A stretch of DNA of 31,093 bases from JAKVJE01 sp047722305 (GCA_047722305.1 JBDNYM010000024.1:1-31093), one strand, 5' to 3'; positions 1 through 7,018 are shown, numbered from the stretch's first letter. A program made the numbers and translations. The notes: a model not told the origin generated them from the sequence alone.

Positions 1-218
1 TCGCCGCGGCTCCTCTGGCAGCGCCGTAGCTCGCCGCGTCCACTCGCCGGGTGTGGCAGCCCCCAAAATCTGCCAGCCTCACCGCCGTTCTGCCGGCGAG
101 CGTGCCTCCCATGGCAGAATCCCCGACATCTGGCCGATTCACTGCTACCCACTGAGCGGGGATGCCTGAGCGGGATGCGCAACCCAGATTCAAGAAGCCC
201 ACCCGTCTCAATCGCTTG
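1..218. other. Non-coding stretch with alternating TGGCAG/CTGCCA motifs
   Basis: No convincing gene. The first ~140 bases hold six related motifs in alternating orientation: CTGGCAG near 15, TGGCAG at 54-59, CTGCCA at 70-75, TTCTGCC at 88-94, GGCAGAA at 113-119 and TCTGGCC near 129. Adjacent copies can pair: 54-59 with 70-75 gives a 6-bp stem, and 88-94 with 113-119 gives a 7-bp stem. This resembles a palindromic intergenic repeat or a structured end of an upstream gene lying outside the window. The motif family is not one I recognise, and its function is unknown. Confidence 0.45.
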
Positions 219-291
219 TGCCCCCGGTCGGAATCGAACCGACGCCACGCGGATTAGAAGGCCGCTGCTCTATCCCCTGAGCTACGGAGGC
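219..291 (-). tRNA. tRNA-Arg, anticodon UCU
   Basis: Read on the minus strand, a 73-nt cloverleaf runs from GCCTCCG at the 5' end to CGGGGGC plus discriminator A at the 3' end; the acceptor arms pair over 7 bp with one G-U. The D-arm carries AGCTCAGGGGATAGAGC, the anticodon loop is CTTCTAA with TCT at 258-256, and the T-loop is TTCGATT. It decodes AGA, a rare codon in a GC-rich genome. CCA is not encoded. It diverges from orn, which starts 88 bases away. Confidence 0.96.
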
Positions 292-378
292 ATGACGCCG
301 ATTCTAGTGCCAGGTCGCTAGGCTGGGTCCGACTGCCAGCCGCCGCAGCGCGGCCGCTGAGGAAGGTGCCGTACGTCC

Positions 379-1020
379 GTGAAGAATTCCCCCGCCATCG
401 TCTGGATCGACTGCGAGATGACCGGGCTCGACCCGCGTCACGATGAGATCATCGAGATCGCGGTCATCCCGACCGATGGCGACCTGCACCCGCTCGACGC
501 CGGCATCGACCTGATCGTCCGCCCCAGCCAGGCCGCGCTCGACCACATGAACCCGTTCGTGCACCAGATGCACACCGACTCGGGGCTCATCGCCGAGCTG
601 TCCGGGGGCATGCCGATCGCGGCGGCGCAGGATGCCGTCCTCGACTACGTCCGCCGCTTCGCTCCTGTCCCGCACACGGCGCCCCTGGCCGGCAACACGA
701 TCGGCACCGATCGCATGTTCCTCGCCCTGCAGATGCCGCAGCTCGACGAATACCTGCACTACCGGAACATCGACGTGTCCAGTCTCAAGGAGCTCGCCCG
801 GCGGTGGTTCCCGCGGGTGTACTACCACGCCCCCACGAAGGCGGGCGGGCATCGCGCGCTGGCAGACATCCGCGAGTCTATTGAAGAGCTCGCCTACTAC
901 CGCGCCACGCTCATCGCCCAGCAACCCGGCCCCGACCGGGACCAGTGCAACGCCGCGGCGAACGCCGCCGTGCGGGTGTGCTCGGACCCGGCAGCGCTCG
1001 CCGACACGGCATGCGACTGA
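379..1020 (+). CDS. orn: Oligoribonuclease (DEDDh 3'-5' exoribonuclease)
   Basis: Degrades 2-5 nt RNA fragments, including pGpG from c-di-GMP turnover, to mononucleotides in the cytoplasm. The 213-residue product starts at GTG. It has the DEDDh exonuclease residues: D11 and E13 in WIDCEMTGLD, D111 in NTIGTDRMF, and H158 and D163 in GGHRALADI, which bind two metal ions. The family is usually 180-200 residues; the extra length is a C-terminal Ala/Asp-rich tail after about residue 183. The gene stands alone between tRNA-Arg and a convergent glycosyltransferase. No strong Shine-Dalgarno precedes the GTG, so a leaderless or weakly led transcript is possible. Confidence 0.95.
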   Translation: MKNSPAIVWIDCEMTGLDPRHDEIIEIAVIPTDGDLHPLDAGIDLIVRPSQAALDHMNPFVHQMHTDSGLIAELSGGMPIAAAQDAVLDYVRRFAPVPHTAPLAGNTIGTDRMFLALQMPQLDEYLHYRNIDVSSLKELARRWFPRVYYHAPTKAGGHRALADIRESIEELAYYRATLIAQQPGPDRDQCNAAANAAVRVCSDPAALADTACD

Positions 1021-1052
1021 GCCGATCGGCCAGGCCCGACCGAGCCGACCGG

Positions 1053-1141
1053 GTCAGGCCACCCAGGCCGGGGTTTCCCAGACACCAAGGCACCACAAAG
1101 CACTAGCCCCTCGGTCAGGCCAGCCAGGCCGGGGTTTCCCA
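1053..1141. repeat. Two near-identical 28-bp direct repeats at the 3' end of a glycosyltransferase gene
   Basis: Copies at 1053-1080 and 1114-1141 share GGTCAGGCC, one mismatched base, then CCAGGCCGGGGTTTCCCA; the period is 61 bp. The right copy encodes the last residues and stop of the minus-strand glycosyltransferase (WETPAWLA, then stop). The left copy, just downstream, would encode WETPAWVA followed by a stop. A partial duplication of the gene's 3' end is the simplest explanation. Confidence 0.8.
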
Positions 1142-2071
1142 CTCGCCGTCGTCCGCATCCGCTTCCGGGGCAGGCAGGCCGTCTCCGCGCAGGATCCGCG
1201 CCAGGGTGGATTCGGGTGGGACGCTGTCGGCGTCGTATTTCCAGGACAACTTTTGGATGAGCGCACGGCCGAGCAGGAAGCGCACCTCGTCCTCGTCGTA
1301 GCGCCGGAACATGGCGGTCTGCAGCAGGTGGCAGGGCAGCGAGCCGAGCGTCGGCACCGTCTTCCAGATCTCGCGTGCCTCTCGGTCGTGGTTCAGGATG
1401 CCGGCAAAGACTCGATGGAAGAGGAAGTAGTCGGGCAGACGGTCGTGGTGCCGCCACCAGCAGGCGAGGCCCGCGCGCAGCAGCGAGATCACCCGGTTGC
1501 GCGGCCGGGCGGCGATGAACCAGTTGGAGATCTGATTCGGGGCCCAGCGCGGCATCAGCACCCCGGCCCCGAGCCGCCGGGTCACGGGCTCGGTGAGCGG
1601 CGCGGGCACCCAGCAGGTCGCGTCCACCCACATGCCGCCGTAACGCTCGAGCAGGGCCAGGCGGATGAAGTCGCTGAAGTGCGCTGGATGCGTCTGCTCC
1701 GTCCCAGCGGCGACGGTGTCCGGGATGTCGATCAGATCTCGGACGGAGTGCGCGTCCAAGGCGTATGCATCGGCGTGAACGGCCCGCAGCTGCGCCTCGC
1801 ACGCCCGCACGATCGCCGGGGCCCGATCGAACCCGTCGGCCCAGTACGAGAAGATCGGCAGTCCTTGCGCCGCAGGAAGCTCGGCAGCGGCGGGTGCGTG
1901 CTCAGCATCGGCCGCGATCTCGGCGAAATGGTCGCCGATGAACTCCGCGACCTCGTGCCGTGCCGCCAGAGACGAGAGCGGCCCCGAGGGGGACGTGTAG
2001 TACCGTCGGCGGGCAATCTGGGCGTTCAGCGCGACGAGGATGTCGCGGCGCTGACTGTTGCTGCCCACCAT
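1115..2071 (-). CDS. Capsular polysaccharide synthesis-type glycosyltransferase (GT32-like, DXD)
   Basis: Predicted to transfer a sugar from a nucleotide donor onto a surface glycan. The 318-residue protein has the Caps_synth/Gly_transf_sug signature around residues 130-153: SDFIRLALLERYGG followed by MWVDATCW, whose D150-A-T sits where these enzymes bind metal and sugar nucleotide. An upstream block, IFSYWADGFDRAP (about 73-85), matches the start of the same domain. No signal peptide or membrane segment is evident. AGGGAGGGG lies just upstream of the ATG at 2071. The gene is a single unit converging on orn, and its last codons lie in a duplicated repeat. Donor and acceptor are unknown. Confidence 0.8.
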   Translation of the reverse strand: MVGSNSQRRDILVALNAQIARRRYYTSPSGPLSSLAARHEVAEFIGDHFAEIAADAEHAPAAAELPAAQGLPIFSYWADGFDRAPAIVRACEAQLRAVHADAYALDAHSVRDLIDIPDTVAAGTEQTHPAHFSDFIRLALLERYGGMWVDATCWVPAPLTEPVTRRLGAGVLMPRWAPNQISNWFIAARPRNRVISLLRAGLACWWRHHDRLPDYFLFHRVFAGILNHDREAREIWKTVPTLGSLPCHLLQTAMFRRYDEDEVRFLLGRALIQKLSWKYDADSVPPESTLARILRGDGLPAPEADADDGEWETPAWLA

Positions 2072-2236
2072 CCGCCCCTCCCTCGGCTCGGCCGCGGCTT
2101 TCCGGCCCGGCGCGATTCTACTGGGGCGGGCCGGGAGTTCGCCGCTGCGAGTCGCGCCCGGACGGCCGACCGGCTAAGATGGAATGCGCTGTCCGCGACG
2201 CCCCTCGCTTCTGCTGGTGGGCCGCTGCATGCATAT

Positions 2237-2310
2237 GGTGGCTATAGCTCAGTTGGTAGAGCACCTGGTTGTGGTCCAGGGGGTCGCGGGTTCAAGTCCC
2301 GTTAGCCACC
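2237..2310 (+). tRNA. tRNA-His, anticodon GUG
   Basis: A cloverleaf with acceptor arms GTGGCTA (2238-2244) and TAGCCAC (2303-2309), preceded by the extra G-1 (2237) that can pair with C73 (2310), a tRNA-His hallmark. The anticodon GTG is at 2271-2273 and the T-loop is TTCAAGT. CCA is not encoded. An integrase gene fragment starts about 80 bases downstream, which makes the 3' end of this tRNA the probable integration site of a former mobile element. Confidence 0.96.
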
Positions 2311-2390
2311 CTTGTGATTGAGCCGAAGTAAGGCCCAACCCACGATTTGACTACATTCCTTGGCTACGTTTGCCCCCCCAGGGGGCAAAA

Positions 2391-2516
2391 ATGGCGTCAG
2401 TAACCGAGAGAATCGGCCGGCACGGTGGCATTACGTGGCGAGTGCAATTCCGTATTGACGGGCATACGTCCTCTGAAAGCTTCAGGGACCAGTGCCAAGC
2501 TTCCCGATTCGGGAAC
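2391..2516 (+). pseudogene. N-terminal fragment of a tyrosine-type phage integrase
   Basis: From the ATG at 2391 the frame reads MASVTERIGRHGGITWRVQF, then a stretch ending in SFRDQCQASRFG. This resembles the arm-site DNA-binding N-terminus of actinobacterial phage/ICE integrases, where a WRVQFRxDG segment precedes SFxDxxxAxRF. About 42 codons survive before the sequence enters the left end of the IS3-family element; the frame then runs to a stop at 2544-2546. The core-binding and catalytic domains are absent from both sides of the IS. Its position just downstream of tRNA-His fits an integrase beside its attachment site. The family call rests on short pattern resemblance only. Confidence 0.6.
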
Positions 2517-2585
2517 GGGTCTGCTACACGAGTAGGTGACATCTGATCTGGCTTGCCCGGGAGGGCGGCCTGGAAGGATGTTGCT

Positions 2586-2894
2586 GTGCCCAAGCCCTAC
2601 CCCGAAGAGTTCCGTGACGACATCGTTCGCGTCGCCCGCAACTGTGAGCCCGGAGTGACGATCGAGAAGATCGCGAAAGGCTTCGGAGTCCATCCGATGA
2701 CGTTGCAGAAGTGGTTGCGGCGCACCGAGATCGAGGCGGGCGCGAAGCCCGGCCAGACCCGCACCGAGGCTGTCGAGCTGTGGGAGGCGCGCAAGCGGAT
2801 CCGGCTGCTGGAGCAGGAGAACGAGGTGCTCCGGCGGGCTGCGGCGTATCTGTCGCAGGCGAATCTGCCGGGAAAAGGCTCTACCCGCTCGTGA
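2586..2894 (+). CDS. IS3-family transposase OrfA (helix-turn-helix)
   Basis: A 102-residue DNA-binding subunit that recognises the IS ends. GTG at 2586 is preferred over the ATG at 2553 because GGAAGG lies about 9 bases upstream and VPKPYPEEFRDD is the usual N-terminus. A helix-turn-helix spans about residues 20-50 (IEKIAKGFGVHPMTLQKWLR). A leucine-zipper-like coiled coil follows (RIRLLEQENEVLRRAAAYL). The frame ends shortly after the AAAAG at 2873-2877, where -1 slippage would give the OrfAB fusion transposase. Confidence 0.88.
   Translation: MPKPYPEEFRDDIVRVARNCEPGVTIEKIAKGFGVHPMTLQKWLRRTEIEAGAKPGQTRTEAVELWEARKRIRLLEQENEVLRRAAAYLSQANLPGKGSTRS
2873..2877 (+). promoter_or_regulatory. Programmed -1 ribosomal frameshift site (AAAAG)
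   Basis: In OrfA frame the codons are GGA AAA GGC. A one-base slip of tRNA-Lys on the four As enters the OrfB frame (AGG CTC TAC), giving the junction PGKRLYPL seen in fused IS3 transposases. This is the standard IS3-family control of transposase dosage. Confidence 0.7.
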
Positions 2895-3773
2895 CGGAGC
2901 TCGCCGGCGCAGGGATCTCTGTGACGGTGACGTGTCGGGTCTTGAAGCTCTCCCGCCAGCCCTACTACCGGTGGTTGAAGAGCCCCATCACCGATGCTGA
3001 GGTGGTGGAGGCGTATCGTGCGAACGCGCTGTTCGACGCGCACCGCGACGACCCCGAGTTCGGACACCGGCTGCTCGCCGACGAGGCCCGTGACGCCGGA
3101 GAGGCGATGACGGACCGGACCGCGTGGCGGATCGCCTCGAGCAACGGCTGGTTCAGCACGTTCGGCAAGCTCAAGCGCGGCAAGGGGCGCCGGTCCGCCC
3201 GTCCACGACGACCTCTGCGCCGCCGTCGACGAGGACGGCCGGGTGCGGCACGTGTTCACCGCTGATGCGCCGAACGAACTGTGGCTCACCGACATCACGG
3301 AACACAAGACTGCGGAGGGCAAGCTGTACCTCTGCGCGATCAAGGATGTGGACTCCGGACGGATCGTCGGGTACTCGATCGACTCGAGAATGCAGTCGAG
3401 ACTGGCCGTCACTGCGCTCGAGAACGCCGCTCAGATGCGTGGTGACGTCGCCGGCTGCGTGGTCCACAGCGACAGAGGAAGTCAATTTCGCAGCAGGAAA
3501 TTCCTGCGCGCTCTGGCCCGCCACCGCATGGTCGGATCCATGGGAAGAGTAGCAGCGGCCGGAGACAACGCGGCCATGGAGAGCTTCTTCGCACTGCTGC
3601 AGAAGAACGTCCTCGACCGCCGCGCCTGGGCCACACGGGAGCAACTGCGGATCGCGATCGTCATCTGGATCGAGCGGACCTACCACCGCCGCAGACGCCA
3701 ACCCGGCCTGGGCCGTTTGACGCCCGTCGAATTCGAGGTCATCATGAACACGCCAGCCGCACTGGCTGCATGA
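2876..3773 (+). pseudogene. IS3-family transposase OrfB (DDE integrase), frameshifted
   Basis: Catalytic part of the transposase, read in the -1 frame after OrfA. The N-terminal half reads RLYPLVTELAGAG and TCRVLKLSRQPYYRWL as far as about 3190. The catalytic half continues in another frame from about 3200 (VHDDLCAAVDEDGRVRHVF) to the stop at 3773. The three acidic residues are present: D in ELWLTDIT, D in VVHSDRGSQF, E in DNAAMESFFALL. An extra base or two missing bases within 3185-3203 breaks continuity. This is either a real inactivating mutation or a sequencing error in a GC-rich patch. The A-AAA-G motif at 2873-2877 is separate and programmed. Confidence 0.8.
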
Positions 3774-3807
3774 CTAGGAACTGTCACCTAACCGTGCAGC
3801 AGTCCCG

Positions 3808-4068
3808 AGTCTATGCCGCACCTGTGGCCTGTCTGTGACGCCGGTGTCGTAGACCCCGACGCGGAGACGATCAACATGAGGATGGCCACGATGAGGACGA
3901 GGGCAAGGAGCGCGCCGCCCGCGGCGCGGCGGGGTCCGATGGCCCACAGGCCGGCGCAGTCGGGGTAGACGCCCCACACCCACCCCCCCCCGGGGGCGGG
4001 TGACCGGAGAGCCGGCATTGCCGGGATTCAGTGCTTCGACGAAGCCGGATGAGTGCTGTGAGTTTCAT
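3808..4068 (-). pseudogene. Small membrane protein fragment cut by the IS right end
   Basis: Not recognised. On the minus strand an ATG at 4068 opens MKLTALIRLRRSTESRQCRL; after a C9 run at 3983-3991 the frame that looks coding changes by one base and reads GVYPDCAGLWAIGPRRAAGG, then a single hydrophobic segment (ALLALVLIVAILMLIVSA). Its 3' end runs into the IS right inverted repeat. The frameshift coincides with the homopolymer and may be a sequencing error. It could be the 3' remnant of a gene from the ars cassette, or simply non-coding DNA. Confidence 0.3.
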
Positions 4069-4069
4069 G

Positions 4070-4102
4070 CCGTCGTAGGTGCGTCGGGCGCTCCTGCGAC
4101 GG
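4070..4102 (-). terminator. Hairpin downstream of arsC
   Basis: CCGTCGTAGG (4070-4079) pairs with CCTGCGACGG (4093-4102) over 10 bp with one G-U and a 13-nt loop, starting 9 bases beyond the arsC stop on the minus strand. There is no downstream U-run, so it is at best a partial terminator or an mRNA 3'-end stabiliser. Confidence 0.45.
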
Positions 4103-4111
4103 CGGGCTCGG

Positions 4112-4513
4112 TCAGGTGAGCTGGGCTATGAGGTCGCGGACGCGGGTCTCGATCTGGTCGCGGATGCCGCGCACGGCTTCGAGCCCTTGCCCGGCGGGGT
4201 CGTCGAGCTTCCAGTCCTCGTAGCGTTTGCCGGGGAAGAATGGGCAGGCGTCGCCGCAGCCCATGGTGATGACGACATCGGCGGCCTGAACGGCGTCGGT
4301 GGTCAGCACCTTGGGTTGCTCGGCGGTGATGTCGATGCCGACCTCGCGCATGACCTCGACGGCGACGGGGTTGATCTGCTCGGCGGGGATGGAACCAGCG
4401 GAGCGGATCTCGGTCGTGTCTCCGGCGAGGTGGCGCAGGTAGCCGGCGGCGATCTGGGAGCGTCCGGCGTTGTGGACGCAGACGAACAGTACGGTCGGCT
4501 TGTGCTCGGTCAT
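4112..4513 (-). CDS. arsC: Arsenate reductase, low-molecular-weight phosphatase fold
   Basis: Reduces arsenate to arsenite in the cytoplasm so that the pump can export it. The 133-residue protein carries the P-loop CX5R: C12-VHNAG-R18-S. The acid-loop aspartate lies in KLDDPAG (D104/D105), and two further cysteines, C86 and C90, are in MGCGDACPFFPG, a segment typical of actinobacterial ArsC. Mycothiol/mycoredoxin recycling is known for the Corynebacterium enzymes and is inferred here; thioredoxin coupling is the alternative. The ATG at 4513 overlaps the acr3 stop by 4 bp, so the pair is translationally coupled. Last gene of arsM-acr3-arsC. Confidence 0.94.
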   Translation of the reverse strand: MTEHKPTVLFVCVHNAGRSQIAAGYLRHLAGDTTEIRSAGSIPAEQINPVAVEVMREVGIDITAEQPKVLTTDAVQAADVVITMGCGDACPFFPGKRYEDWKLDDPAGQGLEAVRGIRDQIETRVRDLIAQLT

Positions 4514-5619
4514 CGGGAACTCATTTCTGTGCGGTAAGGGTTGGTGTGGAACCAGGCCCGGGCAGCCCAGAGAGAGACGTAGACGAGCCCGATGAGGACG
4601 GGAACCTCGATGAGCGGGCCGACGACTCCGGCGAGGGCTTGCCCGCTGGTGGCTCCGAAGGTGCTGATCGCGACGGCGATGGCGAGCTCGAAGTTGTTGC
4701 CGGCGGCTGTGAATGCGAGCGTGGTGGAGCGGGCGTAGCAGAGGCCGAGGGTTCTGCCGAGGGCGAGTCCGGCGAACCACATGATCGCGAAGTAGGCCAG
4801 TAGCGGCAGCGCGATCCGGGCGACGTCGAGCGGCTGGTTGGTGATCTGGTCGCCTTGGAGGGCGAACAGCAGCACGATGGTGAACAGCAGCCCATAGAGC
4901 GCCCATGGTCCAACCCGCGGCAGGTACCGTTCCTCATACCAGGTACGGCCTTTGCGTTTCTCGCCGATCCAGCGGGACGCGAGCCCGGCGATGAGTGGGA
5001 TGCCGAGGAACACGAGAACGTTGAGGGCGATCTGGCCCATCGACACGTCGAGCCCGTGGGTGTCCAGGCCGAGCCAGCCGGGAAGGACGGCTAGGTAGAA
5101 CCAGCCGAGCACGGAGAACATGACGACTTGGAAGATCGAGTTGATCGCCACCAGCACGGCGGTGGCTTCGCGGTCGCCGCAGGCGAGGTCGTTCCAGATC
5201 ACGACCATCGCGATACAGCGGGCAAGGCCGACGATGATGAGCCCGGTGCGGTACTCGGGCAGATCGGGAAGCAGCAGCCAGGCCAGCGCGAACATGACTG
5301 CTGGGCCGACCAGCCAGTTCAACACGAGCGCGGACACCAGCAGCCGCTTGTCACCGGTGACGGCGGTGATCTTGTCGTAGCGGACCTTCGCGAGCACTGG
5401 ATACATCATCACCAGCAGACCCAGCGCGATCGGCACCGAGATGCCGCCCACTTCCAGACCGGTGAGTAGGTCGGAGACGCCGGGGACAGACCGTCCCAGC
5501 AGCAGGCCGGCGATCATCGCCAGCCCGATCCAGGCCGGCAGCCAGCGGTCGAGCGTCGAAAGCCGCCGCGTCCCACCCGCACCGGGAGTGGTCTCGGGTA
5601 TTGGTCGTGTCGCGGTCAT
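4510..5619 (-). CDS. acr3: Arsenite efflux transporter, ACR3 family
   Basis: Exports arsenite, probably driven by the proton gradient, in the plasma membrane. The 369-residue protein has about ten hydrophobic helices, the usual ACR3 architecture and length. It holds the conserved cysteine segment GLARCIAMVVIWNDLACGD (C135 essential in characterised members, C147 nearby) and the second broken-helix motif FTAAGNNFELAIAVAI (about 303-318). The N-terminal ~25 residues are hydrophilic. It lies 31 bases after arsM and overlaps arsC by 4 bp. Expression should depend on the ArsR operator upstream of arsM. Confidence 0.95.
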   Translation of the reverse strand: MTATRPIPETTPGAGGTRRLSTLDRWLPAWIGLAMIAGLLLGRSVPGVSDLLTGLEVGGISVPIALGLLVMMYPVLAKVRYDKITAVTGDKRLLVSALVLNWLVGPAVMFALAWLLLPDLPEYRTGLIIVGLARCIAMVVIWNDLACGDREATAVLVAINSIFQVVMFSVLGWFYLAVLPGWLGLDTHGLDVSMGQIALNVLVFLGIPLIAGLASRWIGEKRKGRTWYEERYLPRVGPWALYGLLFTIVLLFALQGDQITNQPLDVARIALPLLAYFAIMWFAGLALGRTLGLCYARSTTLAFTAAGNNFELAIAVAISTFGATSGQALAGVVGPLIEVPVLIGLVYVSLWAARAWFHTNPYRTEMSSR

Positions 5620-5650
5620 GGGTTCCTGTCGGACTCGAAGCAGGCCGGAG

Positions 5651-6526
5651 TCAGGCGGTGGGCTTGGTTGCGCGGACGATCGCGGCGTGCATCCCGTCGG
5701 CGACCTCGTGGGTGAACTCCACCTTGGCGTCGGTGAACCCGACCGCGGTCAGCCCGTCGAGGTATTCGGTCTCGGAGAGGGCTCCGGCGATGCAGCCGAC
5801 ATAGGAGCCGCGCTCGGCCCGCTGCGCCGGGGTGAGGTGGTCTTCGGCGACCACATCGGAGATACCGATCCGTCCGCCGGGGGTGAGGACGCGGAACATC
5901 TCGGCAAGCACGGCGGGCTTGTCGGTGGAAAGGTTGATGACGCAGTTGGAGATCACCACATCCACCGCCGCGTCCGGGAGGGGCACGTCCTCAATGGTGC
6001 CCTTCAAGAACTCCACGTTCGTGGCTTCGGCCTTCGCCTTGTTCGCCTCGGCCAGTTCCAGCATCTCGTCGGTCATGTCCACTCCGTAGGCGAACCCGGT
6101 CGGCCCGACCCGCTTGGCGGACAGCAGCACATCGATCCCGCCGCCGGAGCCGAGGTCGAGCACTCGCTCACCATCGCGCAGCTCGGCCACGGAGGTCGGG
6201 TTGCCGCAGCCCAGGCTCGCCTCGATCGCCTCGACCGGCAGGCCGTCGGCGTCCGCAAGATCGTAGAGTCCCGCGCCGAAGCTCCGCTCGGTCGCGGTGT
6301 CGCCGCAGGACGACGACTCACAACACGATGCCCCGGCACGCGCGGTCTCGTCGCGGTCGGCGGGCGCGCCGCCGCAGCAGGACGTACCGCAACACTGGTC
6401 TTCGGCCAGCAGGTTGGCATTGCGGGTTCCGGCCTTCATCGCGGTCGCAGCTTGCGCATAGCGGGCGCGGACCTGCTCGCGCAAGCCTACGCTCTCGTCG
6501 GTGTTGTTGCCGGTGCGCTCGGTCAC
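5651..6526 (-). CDS. arsM: Arsenite S-adenosylmethionine methyltransferase
   Basis: Methylates As(III) using SAM, producing methylated and volatile arsenicals. SAM motif I is VLDLGSGGGIDVL (about 122-134). The three As(III)-binding cysteines of the family are present: C107 in SLGCGNP, C195 in SNCVINL, C245 in YVGCIAG. A seven-cysteine segment at 45-74 (CCGTSCC, then CC and C) precedes the domain and may collect arsenite. GTG at 6526 is chosen because GGAG lies 6 bases upstream; TTG at 6556 in the same frame would add 10 residues but lies almost at the predicted transcription start. First gene of the ars operon, divergent from arsR. Length 291 residues from this start. Confidence 0.93.
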   Translation of the reverse strand: MTERTGNNTDESVGLREQVRARYAQAATAMKAGTRNANLLAEDQCCGTSCCGGAPADRDETARAGASCCESSSCGDTATERSFGAGLYDLADADGLPVEAIEASLGCGNPTSVAELRDGERVLDLGSGGGIDVLLSAKRVGPTGFAYGVDMTDEMLELAEANKAKAEATNVEFLKGTIEDVPLPDAAVDVVISNCVINLSTDKPAVLAEMFRVLTPGGRIGISDVVAEDHLTPAQRAERGSYVGCIAGALSETEYLDGLTAVGFTDAKVEFTHEVADGMHAAIVRATKPTA

Positions 6527-6561
6527 GGTGTGCTCCGTTCGGGTCGAGTTGATCAAGTCAT

Positions 6562-6595
6562 ATTGATAATGGTCGATTCATCGACAGATGTCAAT
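6562..6595. promoter_or_regulatory. ArsR operator between arsM and arsR
   Basis: A symmetric two-armed dyad centred on 6578/6579: ATTGA (6562-6566), 6 nt, TCGAT (6573-6577), TC, ATCGA (6580-6584), 6 nt, TCAAT (6591-6595). Both arm pairs are perfect inverted repeats. It covers the -10 and -35 region of the arsM promoter and lies just ahead of arsR, as expected for an autoregulated ArsR/SmtB repressor released by As(III). Confidence 0.85.
6566..6594 (-). promoter_or_regulatory. Promoter of arsM-acr3-arsC
   Basis: On the minus strand TTGACA (6594-6589) is followed after 17 bases by CATTAT (6571-6566), a near-consensus vegetative promoter lying inside the ArsR dyad. Predicted transcription start is around 6557-6560. 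ArsR bound to the dyad would block both hexamers. Confidence 0.75.
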
Positions 6596-6616
6596 ACGTC
6601 GGGTATGGTCGTGGGT

Positions 6617-7018
6617 ATGACGACTTCGCTTCCGCATCTGACCGTGGCCGACGCCGGTGCCTGCTGTGTGCCGGTGACTGCCGGCGTGATGGACGTGGAG
6701 GACGCGCAGCGATTGGCGCGGATGTTCAAGGCGCTGGGTGATCCGACGCGGGTGCGGCTGTTGTCAATGATCGCCGCGCAGGCTGAGGCAGAGGCGTGCG
6801 TGTGCGATCTGACCGAGCCGGTCGGCCTGTCCCAGCCCACGGTTTCCCATCACATGAAGCAGCTCGTCGACGCCGGACTCGTCACCAGGGAGCAACGCGG
6901 TAAGTGGGCCTACTACACGCTTGTCCCGAAAACCCTCGCCATGCTCAGCGGCGTTCTCAATCCAAAGACCCCGCCAACCGGATTCAGGCTGATCGAGGTC
7001 GACCTCGACTGTCGGTAG
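6617..7018 (+). CDS. arsR: ArsR-family arsenic-responsive transcriptional repressor
   Basis: Winged-helix repressor of both divergent ars transcripts. The 133-residue product starts at ATG 6617; an in-frame ATG at 6605 is possible. The core runs from RLARMFKALGDPTRVRLL through the recognition helix LSQPTVSHHMKQLVDAG to the wing KWAYYTLV. Cysteines sit at C16-C17 (AGACCVPV) and C61/C63 (ACVCDL). The N-terminal pair plus one later cysteine is the As(III)-site layout of Corynebacterium glutamicum ArsR (C15, C16, C55), and CVCDL is also the E. coli ArsR site. No good Shine-Dalgarno is seen, so the transcript may be leaderless. Confidence 0.93.
   Translation: MTTSLPHLTVADAGACCVPVTAGVMDVEDAQRLARMFKALGDPTRVRLLSMIAAQAEAEACVCDLTEPVGLSQPTVSHHMKQLVDAGLVTREQRGKWAYYTLVPKTLAMLSGVLNPKTPPTGFRLIEVDLDCR

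Larger units (their letters stand above)
2516..3807 (+). mobile_element. IS3-family insertion sequence, about 1.29 kb
   Basis: Two overlapping reading frames (orfA, orfB) lie between imperfect inverted repeats. The left end at about 2516-2541 (CGGGTCTGCTACACGAGTAG, then GTGACA) matches the complement of about 3782-3807 (CGGGACTGCTGCACGGTTAG, then GTGACA) at roughly 21 of 26 positions. An A-AAA-G slippery site joins the frames. The flanks (GGAA left, AGTC right) show no obvious 3-4 bp target duplication, which suggests that one junction formed by deletion or recombination. A second, non-programmed frameshift in orfB probably makes this copy defective. Exact ends are uncertain by a few bases. 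Confidence 0.85.

Noticed and set aside
632..2305. Long plus-strand open frame of 557 codons over orn, the glycosyltransferase and tRNA-His
   Set aside because: Antisense/frame shadow typical of GC-rich DNA; it crosses a tRNA gene and has no domain, while orn and the minus-strand glycosyltransferase show clear motifs.
5441..6604. Upstream extension of the arsR frame into arsM
   Set aside because: It is the antisense of arsM and the operator; conserved ArsR sequence begins only at about 6617.
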